Assembly (NCBI GenBank): GCA_049585815.1
Contig: JBAVAR010000162.1
Span: 1-33,361, forward strand
Source: DATLSM01 sp049585815
GTDB lineage: Bacteria > Actinomycetota > Thermoleophilia > Solirubrobacterales > 70-9
DNA length: 33,361 nucleotides
Reading direction: 5' to 3'
Translations under genes and position numbers: made by a program
Notes under the pieces: model-generated
What the model saw: only the letters and a program-made list of their open reading frames with translations
What the model was told of the DNA's origin: nothing
The model's database searches: none
Shown: piece by piece, positions 1 through 8,258 of the stretch
How the letters are laid out: the number at the start of each line of letters is the position of its first letter
Position numbering within the stretch: the stretch's first letter is position 1

Positions 1-1
1 C

Positions 2-127
2 TCCTACATCCAGCAGCAGGCCCACAGCTCGCCGGCCGATGAACTGCACAAGCTGAGCGACCTGAAAGAAAAGGGCGCGATCTCCGCCGAGGAGTTCGAG
101 ACGGCCAAGGCGAAGCTGCTGGGTTGA
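2..127 (+). CDS. SHOCT-domain protein, C-terminal end (partial)
   Basis: The reading frame is open from the left edge and ends at TGA 125-127; 41 codons are visible. The pattern DELHKLSDLKEKGAISAEEF followed by E-T-A-K-A-K-L-L-G is the SHOCT (short C-terminal) domain: a two-helix module with an LxxLKexGaIteEEF core that closes many unrelated bacterial proteins, often membrane or secreted ones, and is thought to mediate oligomerisation. The upstream residues SYIQQQAHSSPA look like a linker. The main domain lies outside the window, so the function cannot be given. The SHOCT match itself is very clear by eye. Confidence 0.85.
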   Translation, partial: SYIQQQAHSSPADELHKLSDLKEKGAISAEEFETAKAKLLG

Positions 128-430
128 TCATGACCTGGCCGGCGGGGCGCGGACTACCCCGGAATGGCCTCGCATAAACACATTGCCCACAGCTCGGCTG
201 ATCGCGGCGGGGCTTAATCCGTCTTCGAACACCATTTAGCCCCTCCTGCGGCAATGGAACATGAGATCGCAGCCGGCAGGCCTGCCCTAGCCAGGTTCAA
301 AGGGGTCGCCATTGCTCCCTACTCGGGGCGAGGGCAGCGATTTGGTCCAGTGAAGGGCCAACCGCCCTCCCCCTCGCCCTGGGGGCTATGCTCGCCCTTC
401 TATCCCAGGAACCACAGAAGGGATCCAGTC
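128..430. other. intergenic stretch without a recognised gene
   Basis: About 300 bases between the SHOCT protein and the SnoaL-like gene. An in-frame upstream extension of the next gene reaches back to ATG 254, but its translation is Pro/Arg-rich and unlike the family, so I treat it as non-coding leader. I see no convincing terminator hairpin or tRNA here. Confidence 0.5.
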
Positions 431-805
431 ATGGGCGCTCAGGAGAACAAGCAGGAGGCAGAAGCTGCCTACCGGGCATTTGCCAGCGGTGACGCCGCAC
501 GTGCAATGGAGAACATGGACGAGTCGATCGAGTGGACGACGCCAGGCGATCACGCGCTGAGTGGGACCCGTCACGGCAAGCAGGAGATCGGCGAGTTCTG
601 GGGTCAACTCGCCGGCAAGGAGTTCCGCACCGAGCCGACTGAATTCATCGCGGACGGCGATAAGGTCATCGTCCTCACCTCGGTCACCCTCGACGGAGAC
701 ACCGTCGAGAGCGCCGATGTTCTCACCTTCAACGGCGATGGCAGGCTCATCGCCTTCGACACGCGCGGAGATCCAGCGGTCGCTAATCGCGTGTTTGCAA
801 ATTAG
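431..805 (+). CDS. SnoaL-like / NTF2-fold protein
   Basis: 124 residues. The order is that of the nuclear transport factor 2 / SnoaL-like superfamily: an N-terminal helix (AEAAYRAFASGDAARAMENM), then the strand DESIEWTTPG, a helix around KQEIGEFWGQL, and three strands (TEFIADGDKVIVLTSV, ESADVLTFN, GRLIAFDTRG). This compact cone-shaped fold serves polyketide cyclases, isomerases and many small-molecule binding proteins; substrate and activity cannot be read from sequence. ATG 431 is chosen because AGAAGGGA (416-423) sits 7 bases upstream and because the family normally begins just before the first helix. A longer frame from 254 exists but has no such support. The gene is monocistronic as far as can be seen and converges on the VOC gene. 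Confidence 0.75.
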   Translation: MGAQENKQEAEAAYRAFASGDAARAMENMDESIEWTTPGDHALSGTRHGKQEIGEFWGQLAGKEFRTEPTEFIADGDKVIVLTSVTLDGDTVESADVLTFNGDGRLIAFDTRGDPAVANRVFAN

Positions 806-867
806 AGATTTCCACGGCTTCATCCGGCCGACCGGCTTCAGTTCTAATCAACTAAGCCACCATCAGG

Positions 868-882
868 GGCGCCGTGGGCGCC
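868..882. terminator. small GC hairpin between convergent genes
   Basis: GGCGCC-GTG-GGCGCC forms a 6-bp stem with a 3-base loop, 63 bases past the stop of the SnoaL-like gene and within the 245-base gap before the convergent VOC gene. There is no T-run on either side, so a terminator role is only a guess from position. Confidence 0.2.
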
Positions 883-1050
883 GCTTCCGTCGCATCCAAT
901 AACCAAATTTATGGTCCCCATCCGTCCCTTTGGCGAAGCCGCTGGAGAGACGGCACGCTGGCCCGATCCTCAAATCTCCTCCCGCGAGGTGCCGTGCCCT
1001 CAAGGAGTCTCAGCTCCGGATCACCGCCCTAGACCGCGAGCCGTCGACGA

Positions 1051-1389
1051 TCACGCGATCGCCAGTGCAAATGGGCTTCCCTCCGAATCGCGGCAAATTG
1101 CCCAACGCTCACCCGGGTGGACAATCGAGCCACCGAGCTCGAGAACCCGCTCAAGGGCGCTAGCCATATCGTCAACGGTGAAGTAAGGCAGCGAGCCAGT
1201 ATCGCCCGGCCCCGCGCCCCGCTCATGCACTCCAACTCGCAGGTCCTTCTCGTCGGCTTCCCAGCCCGCCCCCGCGCCAACTCCCCGCGGCGCCAGCGCG
1301 ACGCCGAGCAGGTCGCACCAGAAGCGCAAAGCGCGCTCCGGGTCATCGGCGGGGAACTCGATCAGGGGCGTTGGCATATCAGTGGGCAA
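1051..1389 (-). CDS. VOC / glyoxalase-like family protein
   Basis: 112 residues, or 108 if translation starts at the second Met (codon at 1375-1377), which directly precedes PTPLIEFPADDPERALRFW. This opening (a strand, then DPERALRFWxDLLG) and the later YFTVDDMASALERVLELGGS segment and SPFALA end match one betaalphabetabetabeta pair of the vicinal oxygen chelate superfamily (glyoxalase I, fosfomycin resistance proteins, ring-cleaving dioxygenases). The metal-ligand pattern is incomplete to my eye, so the reaction is unknown. The first 43 residues recur as a fragment at 20624-20755, in both places just downstream of a tRNA-Pro-derived repeat. Confidence 0.75.
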   Translation of the reverse strand: MPTDMPTPLIEFPADDPERALRFWCDLLGVALAPRGVGAGAGWEADEKDLRVGVHERGAGPGDTGSLPYFTVDDMASALERVLELGGSIVHPGERWAICRDSEGSPFALAIA

Positions 1390-1471
1390 GCGCTACGGGG
1401 CAGGGCTGGTACCAACGAGCACCACGCTATCTAAGAGAAGGTCCAATGCCGGCCTCCCTCCCGGAGGAATC

Positions 1472-1725
1472 CACTTCCGAGGCGGGCTACCGGTTCAACG
1501 GGCGCCAGGACTTGAACCCGCGAGCGCTCGGCCCAGCGGGTGTATTCGGCCGCCGATTTCGTCCGGACACGCCCCAATCCGACTCCGCGTCCCCTCGGAG
1601 GGATGCAATGCATGAGTCGGCCGATGTGGCTGGTGCCAAAGCGCCACCACGAAGCTTTCGGGGTCAAAGCGCCGGCCCGATCCGTCCCTCGCTACCGCCC
1701 GCGGATAGTGGCGCGCACGGCGCTT
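1472..1725 (-). repeat. tRNA-Pro-derived dispersed repeat, copy A (diverged)
   Basis: The minus strand carries a T-arm and acceptor strand (GCGGGTTCAAGTCCTGG followed by CGCCCG; core about 1498-1536), preceded by GGCCGAGCGCTC in the place of the variable region. A GGTGCC-AAAGC-GCCACC segment at 1631-1650 corresponds to the GGTACC-AAAGC-GGTACC motif of the other copies. The outer part at 1676-1717 (GCCCGATCCGTCCCTCGCTA, then CCGCCCGCGGATAGTGGCGCG) matches copy G. It is the most diverged copy, and its hairpin has decayed. It fills the gap between the VOC gene and the ABC permease. Confidence 0.7.
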
Positions 1726-1746
1726 TTGATCGTCTCCAGCTATTTG

Positions 1747-2514
1747 CTAGGAGCGCAGTCGATACCCCTTAGAGAACAGGCGCAGGTTCGCCGCAAAGAG
1801 AGCGGTGGTGGCAGCGATAAGTGCCAACAGGGAAAGCGGGATGCTGACTTCGGTGAAACCGACGAAGCCGTAGCGGACGAGGGAGATCATGTAGAAGATC
1901 GGATTGAAACGGGTAAGAGTCTCAAACGGCTGCGGCAGAAATGAGGCGCCGTAGAAGACCCCGCCGAGGAAGATCAGCGGCTGCAGGAGGAAGGTCTGGG
2001 CGAAGGCCACGTCATCAAATTGCTCGGCGCGAACACCGATCAGCACCCCGAGGTTGGCGAAGAAGAAGCCGACTAGGAACAGCGCTGGGATCAGAACGAT
2101 GACGTGATCGACCGGGAGCCCGACCAGGACCAGGGAGACCACGAAGGCGATCGTGGCGACCATCAGCCCCCGCACGAAACCTCCGAGCGCGAACGCAAGC
2201 AGCAGCTCGAGCGGCGATGCGGGCGAGGAGAGCTGGTCGTGGATCGCCCCCTGGAACTTCTGCTGCAGGATCGAGGAGGAGTTGTTGGTGAAGGCGTTGG
2301 TCGCCAGGGCCATCATGATCAAACCGGGGATGACGAAGAGGATGTACTTGATTCCGTGCACCTCCTTGATCCGCGAGCCGAGGGCAGCGCCGAAGACCGT
2401 GATGTAGAGAAACGTTTCCAGCAGCGGACCACCCAGGGTCTGTTTCTTGATCTTCATGAAACGGCTGAACTCGCGACGCCAGAGAGTCGCGAAGCGGATC
2501 TGGGCGGCGCTCAT
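1747..2514 (-). CDS. ABC-2 type exporter permease
   Basis: 255 residues with about six hydrophobic segments (starting near residues 28, 60, 105, 133, 175 and 225). It is a typical ABC-2 membrane protein of the DrrB/YadH/NodJ kind: MSAAQIRFATLWRREFSRFMKIKKQTLGGPLLETFLYI at the start, and the conserved LxGGVFYxxSFLPQPFETLTRFNPIFYMISLVRYGF block near the C-terminus. It forms the membrane half of an exporter driven by the ATPase encoded just upstream, whose gene overlaps it by four bases (ATGA), implying translational coupling. Substrates of such pairs include drugs, lipids and polysaccharides; nothing here selects one. The family match is strong, the substrate unknown. Confidence 0.9.
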   Translation of the reverse strand: MSAAQIRFATLWRREFSRFMKIKKQTLGGPLLETFLYITVFGAALGSRIKEVHGIKYILFVIPGLIMMALATNAFTNNSSSILQQKFQGAIHDQLSSPASPLELLLAFALGGFVRGLMVATIAFVVSLVLVGLPVDHVIVLIPALFLVGFFFANLGVLIGVRAEQFDDVAFAQTFLLQPLIFLGGVFYGASFLPQPFETLTRFNPIFYMISLVRYGFVGFTEVSIPLSLLALIAATTALFAANLRLFSKGYRLRS

Positions 2515-3293
2515 ACCGGGGTGGCCTCGATGCGCGAGCGTGAGAGCTCCTTGCGGCCGACCAGGGCCAGGTAGGCGTCCTCGAGGTTATCGACGTCATA
2601 GAGGCGCGCCAGCGCCTCGCTCGTGCCCTCGCCGACGATCTTGCCTTCGTTGATGAAGGCGATCCGATCGCAGAGCTGCTCGGCCTCCTCGATGTAGTGG
2701 GTGGTGAGCAGGATCGTCGTCCCCTCCTGGTTGATGCGCTGGACGTAGTGCCAGAGCTCCAGCCGCAGCTCAACGTCGACGCCGGCAGTCGGCTCGTCGA
2801 GGATCAGGAGGCGTGGCCGGTGCATCATTGCCCTGGCCAGGATCAGCCGCCGCTTCATCCCCCCGGAGAGGGTGCGGGTGCGTTCGTCGCGCTTCTCGGT
2901 CAACGAGAAGGTCTCGAGCAGCTCTGCGGTGCGCTCGCGACGCTCGCGTTTGGGCATGCCGAAGTAGCCGGCGTGAAAGTCGAGCGTCTCCTCAACCGTC
3001 AGAAACCAGTCGATGTTGATCTCCTGGGGGGCGAGGCCGACCGCCTGACGCGCCTCTTCGTAATCGGAGATCGCGTCGTGACCGAAGACCTCGATCTTGC
3101 CCGAGGTGACCTGCGCCAGGCCAGTCGTGCAGTGGATCAGCGTCGACTTGCCCGCCCCGTTGGGGCCGAGCAGGCCGAACAGCTCGCCCTGCTTGATCTC
3201 GAGCATGACGCCGCGCAGCGCCTCGACCCCAGTCGGGTAACGCTTGACCAGATTCTCGATCTGCAGGGCCTTCTCACGCATGGAGTCGCACAC
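2511..3293 (-). CDS. ABC exporter ATP-binding protein
   Basis: 260 residues. Walker A GPNGAGKST (43-51), Q-loop around LAPQEINID, signature LSGGMKRR (142-149), Walker B LLILDEP (162-168) and a switch histidine in LLTTHYIEEAEQLCDR are all present, so the ATPase should be active. The ATRP-like sequence places it with DrrA/YadG-type ATPases of ABC-2 exporters. The frame opens with a GTG at 3293 and an ATG at 3281 (MREKALQIENLVKRYPTG); the latter is closer to the usual family start, but neither has a clear Shine-Dalgarno. It overlaps the permease gene by four bases and the two form one operon. Confidence 0.92.
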   Translation of the reverse strand: MCDSMREKALQIENLVKRYPTGVEALRGVMLEIKQGELFGLLGPNGAGKSTLIHCTTGLAQVTSGKIEVFGHDAISDYEEARQAVGLAPQEINIDWFLTVEETLDFHAGYFGMPKRERRERTAELLETFSLTEKRDERTRTLSGGMKRRLILARAMMHRPRLLILDEPTAGVDVELRLELWHYVQRINQEGTTILLTTHYIEEAEQLCDRIAFINEGKIVGEGTSEALARLYDVDNLEDAYLALVGRKELSRSRIEATPV

Positions 3294-3522
3294 GGTAGTG
3301 AAGTGGGCGCCTGGGGTCGGCTGCCCGAATGTATCTCCGACGCCCAGGAGGGGAGCTCTTTCGAAATTCTCGATACCTCCGAATACTCAAGCGGGTCGAC
3401 GAGCACGGAGAGGCTTCCGTGGAGCGGGGGCAGTTTGTCGTGATCCCTGCTGAACTTTGATCGCAGCCAGATCCACCCCCCGGCGGCGCCTACGATGAAC
3501 CCGAGCGGTAGCGGATCCAGCG

Positions 3523-3786
3523 CTACCCCTCGCTGAGTATCAGCATCGTCTCGGGGCGGACCCCGTCGAACTTCATCGCTTCGGCTCCCGCCTCGGACTG
3601 CATTACCTCCTCAAAGGCCGCCATGTCAGGGACGTCGACGATCAGCCCGACCCGATTCGAACCTTCCGGGTCTTGGAAGGTGCGCACCGTGATTCCCAGA
3701 GGTCCAAAGACTTCCTCCCGCTTCGGTGAACTGAGCCAGTGGTTGACGTCGTCAACCTCATGGAATGCAAGCAAGGTGGCCATCAT
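3523..3786 (-). CDS. small conserved protein, ABM-like fold
   Basis: 87 residues starting MMATLLAFHEVDDVNHWL. The layout (strand, helix with SSPKREEVFGPLG, strand ITVRTFQDPEGSN, strand RVGLIVDVPDMAAFEEVM, C-terminal PETMLILSEG) resembles the dimeric alpha-beta barrel (ABM-type) superfamily of small proteins that some databases list as DUF3764-like. I recognise the style but not a defined activity. Either of the first two Met codons could be the start. It stands alone, between copy B of the tRNA-derived repeat (upstream on the same strand) and the ABC exporter operon. Confidence 0.7.
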   Translation of the reverse strand: MMATLLAFHEVDDVNHWLSSPKREEVFGPLGITVRTFQDPEGSNRVGLIVDVPDMAAFEEVMQSEAGAEAMKFDGVRPETMLILSEG

Positions 3787-3951
3787 GCCCGGTCTTTCCC
3801 ACAGCGATGAGCTGCGCGGTAGCAGTGTCGACTACTAGCGAGCATAGCCCGATCCACCTTTTCCTGTACCAAAATTGGGGAAGCACCGCGTGACTTCCAG
3901 GCCTGGATGGACACAGCGACTACAGACGACCCCGATCCCAGTAATCCCAAC

Positions 3952-4045
3952 AGCCCGCTTCCCAAGGGGGCTTCCGGTTTATCGGGGCGGCAGGATTTGA
4001 ACCTGCGACCCCTCGGGCCCCAGCCGGCTAATGCGACTTCCACAT
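3952..4045 (-). repeat. tRNA-Pro-derived dispersed repeat, copy B (short)
   Basis: The minus strand contains GCAGGTTCAAATCCTGC plus CGCCCCGA (core 3982-4023), preceded by the CTGGGGCCC anticodon-loop region. It is followed by a hairpin-forming segment (GGAAGCCCCCTT ... AAGCGGGCTG) at 3952-3975. The similarity ends soon after GCATTAGCCGG, so this copy lacks the GGTACC motif and the outer part. Spurious proteins containing DLNLRPLGP arise from this region and are not genes. Confidence 0.75.
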
Positions 4046-4191
4046 GCGTCCGGTTGGTCTCTCTTCTACCACCTCCGGCGGGATTGGGGAGGCTGCGATC
4101 TGACGGGCGCGTTTATCTCGAACGTCCAGCCGCCCTGGTCGGTCGTCGAGCGGACCGACCCGGACAAGGGTAGCTCGGTGTCGAGCCTGGG

Positions 4192-4842
4192 TCAGGACAC
4201 CGGGATCGCGTCACCGACGATGTTGCAATCGGTGAACAATCCACCGTTCCCCGCAGTGACGAGATACTCGAACTCATAGAAGGTGGAGCCCGAGCGCAGG
4301 TAGTCGGTCTGGCTCGCCTGCGCACCCTCACCGACCCCAAGGCTCGAGCCGCCGCCGATGCTGCCGGGTTCGCCGACATAGGTTGTGGCTTTTTCGCCGC
4401 CATTGGCGAGACTCGTCGTTCCCCCGATCGTTCCCGGGCCGTGAACTGTCACAGTCGCTGGCCCGCCCGCCGCACAGGTGAGTGTGACGTTCCAGAGACC
4501 GAACGTCGCGACCCCCTGGGCGCCAACTTCCGCGGAGCTTGTGGACGCAACGACCGGAATCGCACCAGGGCCCGTGGCGCCAGTGTTGCCGATCCCTCCC
4601 TGGGATCCCTGGGACCCGGCTGCGCCTGACGGACCGACTAGTTGGGCGCGGTGCTGAGTGACGTAGACGCTGATCAGCTTGTTTACCTGCGCCCTGGTGA
4701 GCGGTTTGGGCGCTTTGCTGGCTTGGGCGCCTTCGGCTCCGATACGGCTCGCGGCGTAACCTGTTCCGCCGAGGGAAACGAACAGCGCGATCGCCGCGAG
4801 GACGAACGCTGGCGAGGGTCGGCGCGGCTTGATGGCTTTCAT
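4192..4842 (-). CDS. secreted protein with collagen-like segment
   Basis: 216 residues from ATG 4842, chosen because GGAAGGGAG lies 6 bases upstream and because a signal peptide follows at once: MKAIKPRRPSPAFVLAAIAL then FVSLGGTGYAAS. This N-terminus is a recurring signature of Thermoleophilia exported proteins. After it come a helix (TRAQVNKLISVYVTQHRAQ), a short collagen-like stretch of Gly-x-x repeats (GPSGAAGSQGSQGGIGNTGA), and a beta-rich C-terminal domain with a cysteine pair (LTCAAGG ... LFTDCNIVG). Probably a cell-surface or extracellular protein. No enzymatic motif is visible. The larger frame from 4947 is only a leader. Confidence 0.75.
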   Translation of the reverse strand: MKAIKPRRPSPAFVLAAIALFVSLGGTGYAASRIGAEGAQASKAPKPLTRAQVNKLISVYVTQHRAQLVGPSGAAGSQGSQGGIGNTGATGPGAIPVVASTSSAEVGAQGVATFGLWNVTLTCAAGGPATVTVHGPGTIGGTTSLANGGEKATTYVGEPGSIGGGSSLGVGEGAQASQTDYLRSGSTFYEFEYLVTAGNGGLFTDCNIVGDAIPVS

Positions 4843-5098
4843 GCGGTGCTCCCTTCCGAAGGGCCAGAGGAGGATCAGCCTATCCGCGGGGGCGGCTGAT
4901 GAGACGGCCTCAGAACCCGGCTCGCAACCGAAGGGTGGATATCCCAACCCCGTCGCCGGAAAAACGCACCGAACGCGTCGCGTGTGGCTCGGTGATCTCG
5001 GCGGGCTGTGGACCCGCTGGCAAGCTCCGGCCGCCCAAGCTCGACGACGACCCAGCCGCGGATATTGGCATTGTTGCTCCTATCCGTGCGATTCGGAA

Positions 5099-5187
5099 AC
5101 CCCTTCCGAAGCGGGCTTCCGGTTTATCGAGGCGTCAGGATTTGAACCTGCGACCGCTCGGCCCCAGTCGGCTGATGCGACTATCCC
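5099..5187 (-). repeat. tRNA-Pro-derived dispersed repeat, copy C (short)
   Basis: The hairpin CCGGAAGCCCGCTTCGGAAG is on the minus strand, preceded by the T-arm GCAGGTTCAAATCCTGA and acceptor CGCCTCGA (core 5127-5167) and by CTGGGGCCGAGCGGTC. Similarity stops at about 5183, exactly where the stop codon and last codons of the secreted protein at 5181-6221 lie, so the copy abuts or overlaps the end of that gene. The right-hand GGTACC part is absent. Confidence 0.75.
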
Positions 5188-6221
5188 CTCTTCTTTTTCT
5201 TGGCGATGACCTTGATCGTGATCGTCTTGGTAGCCGTATTGCCGGCGACGTCCACCGCAGTCATGGTTAGAAGGTAGGTGCCGGGGCGCAGTCTATTGCC
5301 ACCTGGGATCGTCGTTTGGTTGGCTCCCTGGTTGCCACCCCCGCCAAATGGACCGCCGACATTCTTAAAGCGAGTGCAGTGTGGCTTGGCTTTGTTCTTC
5401 GAAGTCTGGGCGACGCACTTGCCGCCCGCCTTGCGCCCGCGCAGCTTCTTGGCAAGCTGGAAGGTAACCGTTGAAGTCTCCGAAAGCGAGTAGGAGACGG
5501 TGCCATGGTTGACTCCAAGACCCGTCACTGTGGGCGGCGTTGTGTCGCACGGTCCTTGCGTCGTCTTTTGGGTGGGGCACTGGTCCTGGGTTTCATCGCC
5601 GAAGCCGTCGCCGTCGGCATCAGGCTCGATCGCTGCTTGGACGAGGAGCTCCCCGGTCGATTGATGCGAGGTTGAAGGTCCGCCTCCAGCAGTCAAGGGC
5701 GGTGAGAACAGGTAGCTGAACTGTTCCCCCCCAGATTGGTAGGTGACGTTGATTTTTTCGCTTGATTCGACCGCCAACTGCTGGCCCGCCTTGACCGGAA
5801 GTCGCGTGGCGAATTCCTCGATTTCCGGTTCTTCTGGAGTCGGGTGGACCGCCACCGGCGGGGCTGCGGCGACGATGCTTGCAATGGCCGTGCTCTGGTC
5901 CATCGGATTGGGCCTGCTGACTTCGGCGAGCTGGAGCGTCAGCGAACCCGGCGCCTCGGCGCTGACGTAGACGCGAAATTTCGTGATGACACCCGAGACC
6001 GGGGCGCCGCCCGAATAGGGATCGCCGTTCGGTTCGGAGGGATGGATGAACGACGCGATCGTGCAGGGGCCAAAGAACTGTTCGCAGTCGTTCTCGCTGG
6101 GCGCGTTCTTCAGTCGACTGCCGAAGACGGTTGGCGCCGCCTGGCTGGCGGCGGGCGCCAGCAACAGGCTCAAGGCCATGCCGAGCATCGCGATGATTAG
6201 GCGGCGGCGGGGCATTGGCAT
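5181..6221 (-). CDS. secreted protein with DxDxDG calcium-type motif
   Basis: 346 residues from ATG 6221, which has GAAAGGA 7 bases upstream and is followed by a signal peptide (MPMPRRRLIIAMLGMALSLL, then LAPAASQAA). Residues of about 20-210 form a beta-rich domain without a family I recognise. Then comes EPDADGDGFGDETQDQCP, a thrombospondin-type-3-like calcium-binding motif, the common boundary module of Thermoleophilia secreted proteins. The C-terminal domain (DTTPPTVTGLGV ... RLRPGTYLLTMTAVDVAGN ... TKTITIKV) is an Ig-like beta-sandwich ending in a basic tail KKKKRG. It is likely exported and structural or adhesive. The last codons touch repeat copy C. Confidence 0.75.
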   Translation of the reverse strand: MPMPRRRLIIAMLGMALSLLLAPAASQAAPTVFGSRLKNAPSENDCEQFFGPCTIASFIHPSEPNGDPYSGGAPVSGVITKFRVYVSAEAPGSLTLQLAEVSRPNPMDQSTAIASIVAAAPPVAVHPTPEEPEIEEFATRLPVKAGQQLAVESSEKINVTYQSGGEQFSYLFSPPLTAGGGPSTSHQSTGELLVQAAIEPDADGDGFGDETQDQCPTQKTTQGPCDTTPPTVTGLGVNHGTVSYSLSETSTVTFQLAKKLRGRKAGGKCVAQTSKNKAKPHCTRFKNVGGPFGGGGNQGANQTTIPGGNRLRPGTYLLTMTAVDVAGNTATKTITIKVIAKKKKRG

Positions 6222-6349
6222 TTCAGATCCTTTCGCGGGTGATGGTGCTGGGCTGAAGCTGTTGTGGAAAGTGGCCGAAAGGCCGGGCATCCTCCAGATC
6301 CCGAGTGGGCTGCTGAGCCGCCGACCAGCCATTTGGTCCTCACTGGGCT

Positions 6350-8044
6350 CTACTCAATCGTGATCGTCTTGACGATCGAGCGCCGATGTCGGCGCCGGCC
6401 GCGGAAGGAGAGCGTCAGCTTGTAGTTTCCCGGAGTGAGTTCCTGGCTGGGCGTCAGATCTAGCTGGCTGGCCTTCTTGTTGGTCGCCCGGCCGCTTGCA
6501 ATGAACTTGCCTCGCTGCCGCAGGGTGGCGCGGATCGAGCTTGAGGTCAGCTCCACTGTCCCTGGGGAAGAGGTCACGGTGCAGCGAGAGCGCTTGGGGT
6601 CGCCACGCCGCTTGATCTGGCGGCAGCGCAGGAGGTCAAAGCTTGCCGAGCCGGGCATCGGTTTTTCCTTTGAGCCTTCTCCGCCCTTTGGAACTTCCTT
6701 AACCCCGGTGCCCTTGACGATCAGCGTCAATGGCACCGGCTCGTTGTCGGAGAGACGAACCGTCGCCACCCTTTCTCCGAGGGCGCCCGGCTTGAAGTCG
6801 AGGGTGAATTTGCAGGTTCCTTCAAAAGCAACGGGCGATGCGCAAGTGCTTGCGCCGACTGAGAAATCGGCAGGGTCCGGCCCTTCGAGGCCAAAGCCTT
6901 CGACTTCAAGGGCCTGATCGCCGCGGTTGCTGACGGTTATCGACTTCGAGGAGCTAGCGTTGATCGTCTGATTGCCAAAGTTGGCGTCTGCAGCTTCCGC
7001 CTCGGGCGAGGATTCGAAGACTTCGGCGCTGCTGAGCGCATCGGTGGTGTCATGTGTCCCGCCGAGGATCAGCACCCTGCCGTCAGGCAGCGGAGCGGCT
7101 GCGCCGCTCAGGCGCGCAATTGTGAGCTGACTGGCGCCTGATTCGGGTAGTGGCGTGAATTCATGCGCCGTCGGATCAAAGACTTCGGCGCTGCGCAGAA
7201 CTCCGGTCCCCCCGGAACTTCCACCGGCGATCAGAACCTTGCCGTCGGGCAAGGGACTGGCCACCGCCCCAACCCGGGGTGTGGCCATCGACTCCGGTGG
7301 CTCGGCGAACCCCCCAGTTGAAGGATCATAGATTTCCACGCTCGCGAGCACATGGCCCAGGTTGTCCTTTCCGCCAACGATCAGCACTTTGCCGTCAGGA
7401 AGCGGGGCGGCGGCGGCGCCTTCGCGCGGAGACTCCATAGCTTCTGTCGTAGTGAAGTCATTGGTGCTCGGGTCAAATAGTTCAGCGCTGCGCAGGGCTT
7501 CATTGTCCCTGCCGCCTCCGACGAGGACCTGACCGTCGGCCAGCGGCGCGGCGAAGGCGTCCTCACGAGCCGTGTGCATCTGGGTCTCCGGTCCGCTCGT
7601 CTGGGTTTCCACCGGCAGGGTGGTGGTTGTCTCTGCGATCGGGTCATAGATCGCCGCACTTGTTAGCGTCACCCCGCCTTCGGTAAAGCCACCGACGATC
7701 AGCACCTTGCCGTTCGGCAGCGGCGCGGCGGAGGGGAAGTAACGCGAAGATGAGAGGTTGGCCGAGGCGCCGGGCAGCGCGAAGACCCCTTTGTCAACCC
7801 CGGCCGGATCAAACAGTTCCACGAGCTTGTCTTCAGCGCCCGAGCCAAAGCCGACGTTGGTTGCTCCTCCTGCGACGAGCACTTTGCCGTTCGTCGTCGC
7901 GACTGCTGGCCCATAGCGCGCAGTAGTCATCGCATTGGAGAGCGCGACAAACCTCGGTGGACTTGGTGCTAATGCCCAGGCGGGCGTAGCGAGGAACAGC
8001 GTAATCGCACATGACAGCCCAACCGTAACTCCCCATTTACGCAC
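6350..8044 (-). CDS. secreted kelch-repeat protein
   Basis: 564 residues from a GTG start preceded by GAGAGGG (spacing about 7). A signal peptide (MRKWGVTVGLSCAITLFLAT, then PAWA) is followed by six kelch-type units, each ending in a V-L-x-x-G-G strand: NGKVLVAGG, NGKVLIVGG, DGQVLVGGG, DGKVLIVGG, DGKVLIAGG and DGRVLILGG. That is enough for a complete six-bladed beta-propeller (about 30-340). Next is a HYDIN/choice-of-anchor-D type beta domain (FGNQTINASSSKSITVSNRG ... FSVGASTCASPV ... CKFTLDFKPGALG, about 350-450). A C-terminal basic beta domain resembles that of the neighbouring secreted protein (LTPGNYKLTLSFRGRRR). Probably extracellular or wall-bound; binding partner unknown. Confidence 0.85.
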   Translation of the reverse strand: MRKWGVTVGLSCAITLFLATPAWALAPSPPRFVALSNAMTTARYGPAVATTNGKVLVAGGATNVGFGSGAEDKLVELFDPAGVDKGVFALPGASANLSSSRYFPSAAPLPNGKVLIVGGFTEGGVTLTSAAIYDPIAETTTTLPVETQTSGPETQMHTAREDAFAAPLADGQVLVGGGRDNEALRSAELFDPSTNDFTTTEAMESPREGAAAAPLPDGKVLIVGGKDNLGHVLASVEIYDPSTGGFAEPPESMATPRVGAVASPLPDGKVLIAGGSSGGTGVLRSAEVFDPTAHEFTPLPESGASQLTIARLSGAAAPLPDGRVLILGGTHDTTDALSSAEVFESSPEAEAADANFGNQTINASSSKSITVSNRGDQALEVEGFGLEGPDPADFSVGASTCASPVAFEGTCKFTLDFKPGALGERVATVRLSDNEPVPLTLIVKGTGVKEVPKGGEGSKEKPMPGSASFDLLRCRQIKRRGDPKRSRCTVTSSPGTVELTSSSIRATLRQRGKFIASGRATNKKASQLDLTPSQELTPGNYKLTLSFRGRRRHRRSIVKTITIE

Positions 8045-8258
8045 AGCAAACCCTCTCGTAGACGTAGACGAGGCCAGCCTACCGCTAGTTGGCCGCCGAG
8101 TCGAGCGCGATTTTGATGGGAGGATCGTAATTCCCTATGTCGGGGCTCGCGCTGAACCCGATCAACGACCAGGCGCGTGTCGGACCCCATGAACCGGGCA
8201 GGCACGAACCGCGCGTTAGGCGGCCCCCAATGCGCGATAGCGACGCCGCATGCGCCTT

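Noticed and set aside
254..430. Longer N-terminus for the SnoaL-like protein
   Set aside because: The extension is Pro/Gly/Arg-rich, without family resemblance, while ATG 431 has a good ribosome site.
3137..3522. Possible small minus-strand membrane protein (GFIVGAAGGWIWLRSKF) upstream of the ABC ATPase
   Set aside because: It has no proper start codon, and its frame runs about 150 bases into the well-supported ATPase gene.
3783..4279. Open frames with DLNLRPLGP, FEPATARP, SQVQILPP and similar words, here and at the other repeat copies
   Set aside because: These words are translations of the tRNA 3' half in the repeats and are a known source of false proteins.
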